Notes under the pieces: generated by a model | Databases searched by the model: none | What the model saw: the letters and a program-made list of their open reading frames with translations, nothing else | What the model was told of the DNA's origin: nothing | Assembly (NCBI GenBank): GCA_009733775.1 | Contig: WOGZ01000277.1 | Span: 446-44,254 of the forward strand | Direction of reading: 5' to 3' | DNA length: 43,809 bases | Origin: Alectoria sarmentosa | Taxonomy: Eukaryota; Ascomycota; Lecanoromycetes; Lecanorales; Parmeliaceae | Part shown: positions 42,008 through 43,809 of the stretch, in pieces | Layout: every line of letters begins with the position of its first letter | How positions within the stretch are numbered: position 1 is the stretch's first letter | Program-made: the position numbers and the translations under genes

Positions 42008-43386
42008 CTCCTCTTCGCCGGCCTCGGCGCCATGGGCTACGGCATGGCCGCCCACCTCCTCCGCGCCCGCTTCCCCGTCATCGGCTACGACGTCTACGAA
42101 CCCTCGATGCTGAGACTCGTCTCCGAAGAAGGCGGCGGCGGCGGCGGTGGCTCCGCCAACACGCCGAGGGAGGCGGCAAGGGACGTCGAAGTCGTGCTCG
42201 TCATGGTCGCGAACCATATCCAAGCTACGCCTCTGCTGTTTGATGAACACACGGGCGCTGTGGGGGGGTTGAAAAGGGGAGCAACGGTTATTATTTGCTC
42301 GACTGTTGCGCCGGCTTATATAGTTGAGATTGAACGCCGTTTGCAGGAGGTGGGGAGGGCGGATGTTAAGCTCATCGACGCCCCTGTTTCTGGTGGAGCG
42401 GTTAGAGCGGCGAATGGTACGCTTTCGATTTTCTCTTCGGGCTGCGATGAGGCGCTTTTGGCACCGCCCGTCCAATCTATTCTTTCCTGCTTGAGCGATG
42501 AAGGGAAACTCTACCACGTCCCCGGTGGCCTCGGCGGCGGTAGCAAGGCCAAACTGATCCATCAGATCTTCGCGGGGGTGAATATCGCAATGGCGAGCGA
42601 GGCTATGGGACTGGCTGCTCGGGCGGGGTTGGATACGAGGGTCGCTTTTGAGGAATTGTTGGGAGGGGAGGGGTGGAGTTGGATGTTTGCGAATCGCGTC
42701 CCGCATATGCTGGATCCGGCAATGGGGAGGTATTCGGCGATTACCATTATCGCGAAGGATGTAGGTATCATTACGGGAACGGCGAGGGAGGAGGGGTTCC
42801 CGTTGCCGTTGCTGGCGGTGGCGGAGCAGTTGTATATGAGTGCTATCAGTGCGGGGTGGGGTGCCGAGGATGATTGCGTTCTGGTGCGGTTGTATCTTCC
42901 TGGATGTCCGGAGCTGGTGTTGGAACGGGCTGGTAATAAGAGCTCCGGTCCAGCGTCGATGATCTCGGTGGATGAGATCAAGGATCTAATGGTCGGCGTC
43001 CATCTCGTCGCTATGAGCGAAGCCATGGGTTTCTGTGAGAGATTGGGCATCGATGCGGACTTGATGTATAATATTGTCACCAATGCGGCGGGCGCGAGTA
43101 GGGTTTTTGAGAAGTATTTCCGCGGCATCAAGGAAGGGGGGTGGGGATTGAAGGGCGTGGAGGACATACGGGATCGGTTGGTGAGTCGTTGCTTTTGCTT
43201 TTGCTTTTGTTGTACTCTTTTGTGGGCATTTTTGCGGATTAAATGGCTCGGCCAGATGTGCTAATGACGATTCGGGGTGTGTGTGTGTAGAGCAAAGCGG
43301 TAGCCAAAGCGGGCGAGTTGAAATATCCGCTGTTCCTCTCGTCGGCGGCGCTGCAGGAGCTTTGCAGGCAGCTTGGGGTGATTTGA
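41921..43386 (+). CDS. 6-phosphogluconate/3-hydroxyisobutyrate dehydrogenase-like, 451 aa
   Basis: Exon 1 is 41921-43180 and exon 2 is 43291-43386. The 110-nt intron has a GTGAGT donor and a GTGTAG acceptor and is phase 0. The NAD(P)-binding Rossmann fold starts at LLFAGLGAMGYGMAAHLL (GxGxxG). The substrate-binding motif DAPVSGG and the catalytic-lysine region GGGSKAKLIHQI follow, then an all-helical domain (NIAMASEAMGLAARAGLD). A second copy of that helical motif (VHLVAMSEAMGFCERLGIDA, then TNAAGASRVFEKYFRG) occupies the C-terminus. This resembles the first part of fungal LtnD-type fusion proteins. It is a cytosolic oxidoreductase acting on small hydroxyacids; the substrate is unknown. The N-terminus is an 11-residue repeat with a Met in each unit, so translation could start at 41921, 41954 or 41987; the last gives the usual family start. 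Confidence 0.88.
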
Positions 43387-43752
43387 GTATGTACCTATAT
43401 AAGCATATGATCAACGTGTGTGGAAAATCCCCTGATTGTCTATAAACATCGCGCATGTGCTGCGTTTGTGATTTGCTTATTGATTAGAGTACATGAATCT
43501 CTCCGCTACTGCTGCTGCTGCTGCTGCGGCAACCTCACCTCTCGGTATCATACGCGTCTTTTCACCCGCTTTCTTTCACCCATCGTTCTTGAGAAAGGCG
43601 AAGGTGATGAAGACCATTGGATTCCCATTCCTCTAGAAAGGTTCGCAATACCCCTCCCTCCCTATGTGGGCGCTACGAGCGCGGTGATGACAATTTGTCT
43701 ACCGCTCGGTAGTTCAGCCGATGGTTCAAGGCACCGTCGTTTCATATCCAAT

Positions 43753-43755
<3 letters not shown>
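43387..43755. other. 3' flank with a 47-codon ORF
   Basis: No clear gene. An ATG at 43493 opens 47 codons to a stop at 43636 (MNLSATAAAAAAATSPLG...) over a (CTG)n tract. It could be a first exon of a gene beyond the window, but nothing supports it further. Confidence 0.3.

Positions 43756-43809
<54 letters not shown>
43756..43809. repeat. (TC)n microsatellite at the window edge
   Basis: Twenty-seven or more perfect TC dinucleotides running off the end of the window. Confidence 0.97.

Overview
The window reads as nuclear DNA of a filamentous ascomycete (Pezizomycotina). Genes carry short 45-110 nt introns with GTANGT/GTGAGT donors and CAG/TAG acceptors. They belong to families typical of these fungi: a Clr5-domain protein, a MYND-finger protein, a fungal AAA ATPase, STE23, MCM5, and small secreted cysteine-containing proteins. 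GC-balanced gene-bearing DNA alternates sharply with AT-rich blocks (about 19.6-20.9 kb and 33.0-41.2 kb). The copies of repeats in these blocks differ almost only by transitions, the pattern left by repeat-induced point mutation (RIP). The class (Dothideomycetes, Leotiomycetes or other) cannot be settled from the sequence alone.

Layout. 0-12 kb: an 87-aa two-exon microprotein (-), a 596-aa multi-pass membrane protein (-, four exons), a 472-aa Clr5-domain protein (-) and a 339-aa secreted glycoprotein (-), separated by long stretches with little coding signal. 12.3-14.6 kb: MCM5 (+), intact, with CGCG (MCB-like) elements upstream. 15.0-16.8 kb: two small secreted proteins whose exons are too short to show as long ORFs, one on each strand, with a coding-like remnant between them. 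17.7-19.2 kb: an AAA ATPase broken by one single-base frameshift.

19.6-20.9 kb is a small saturated AT-rich block. It is followed by a decayed stretch (21.0-27.4 kb): a MYND protein with an in-frame stop, an SDR pseudogene, a decayed cysteine-rich membrane-anchored protein carrying a 14-bp minisatellite, and an F-box-like protein with two homopolymer indels. One intact 88-aa LEA-like protein sits among them. 27.9-32.5 kb holds a 142-aa hypothetical protein (-) and the large intact metallopeptidase STE23 (+).

33.0-41.6 kb resolves into two nested LTR retrotransposons. The outer element is a roughly 1.5 kb gag-only Copia-like element (+) with 129-bp LTRs and a CAATC target duplication. It is interrupted by a 7.1 kb RIP-degraded Ty3/Gypsy chromovirus (-) with 185-bp LTRs and a CTTAA target duplication. 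The window ends with an intact 6-phosphogluconate/3-hydroxyisobutyrate dehydrogenase-like gene (+), whose first codons are a 33-bp tandem repeat, and a (TC)n tract at the edge.

MCM5 and STE23 are core housekeeping genes. The accessory part is the set of secreted proteins, the broken genes around the first AT block, and the nested elements. Broken genes lie in the 17.7-27.4 kb interval while about 9 kb of coding sequence elsewhere is indel-free. That suggests local decay rather than uniform sequencing error.
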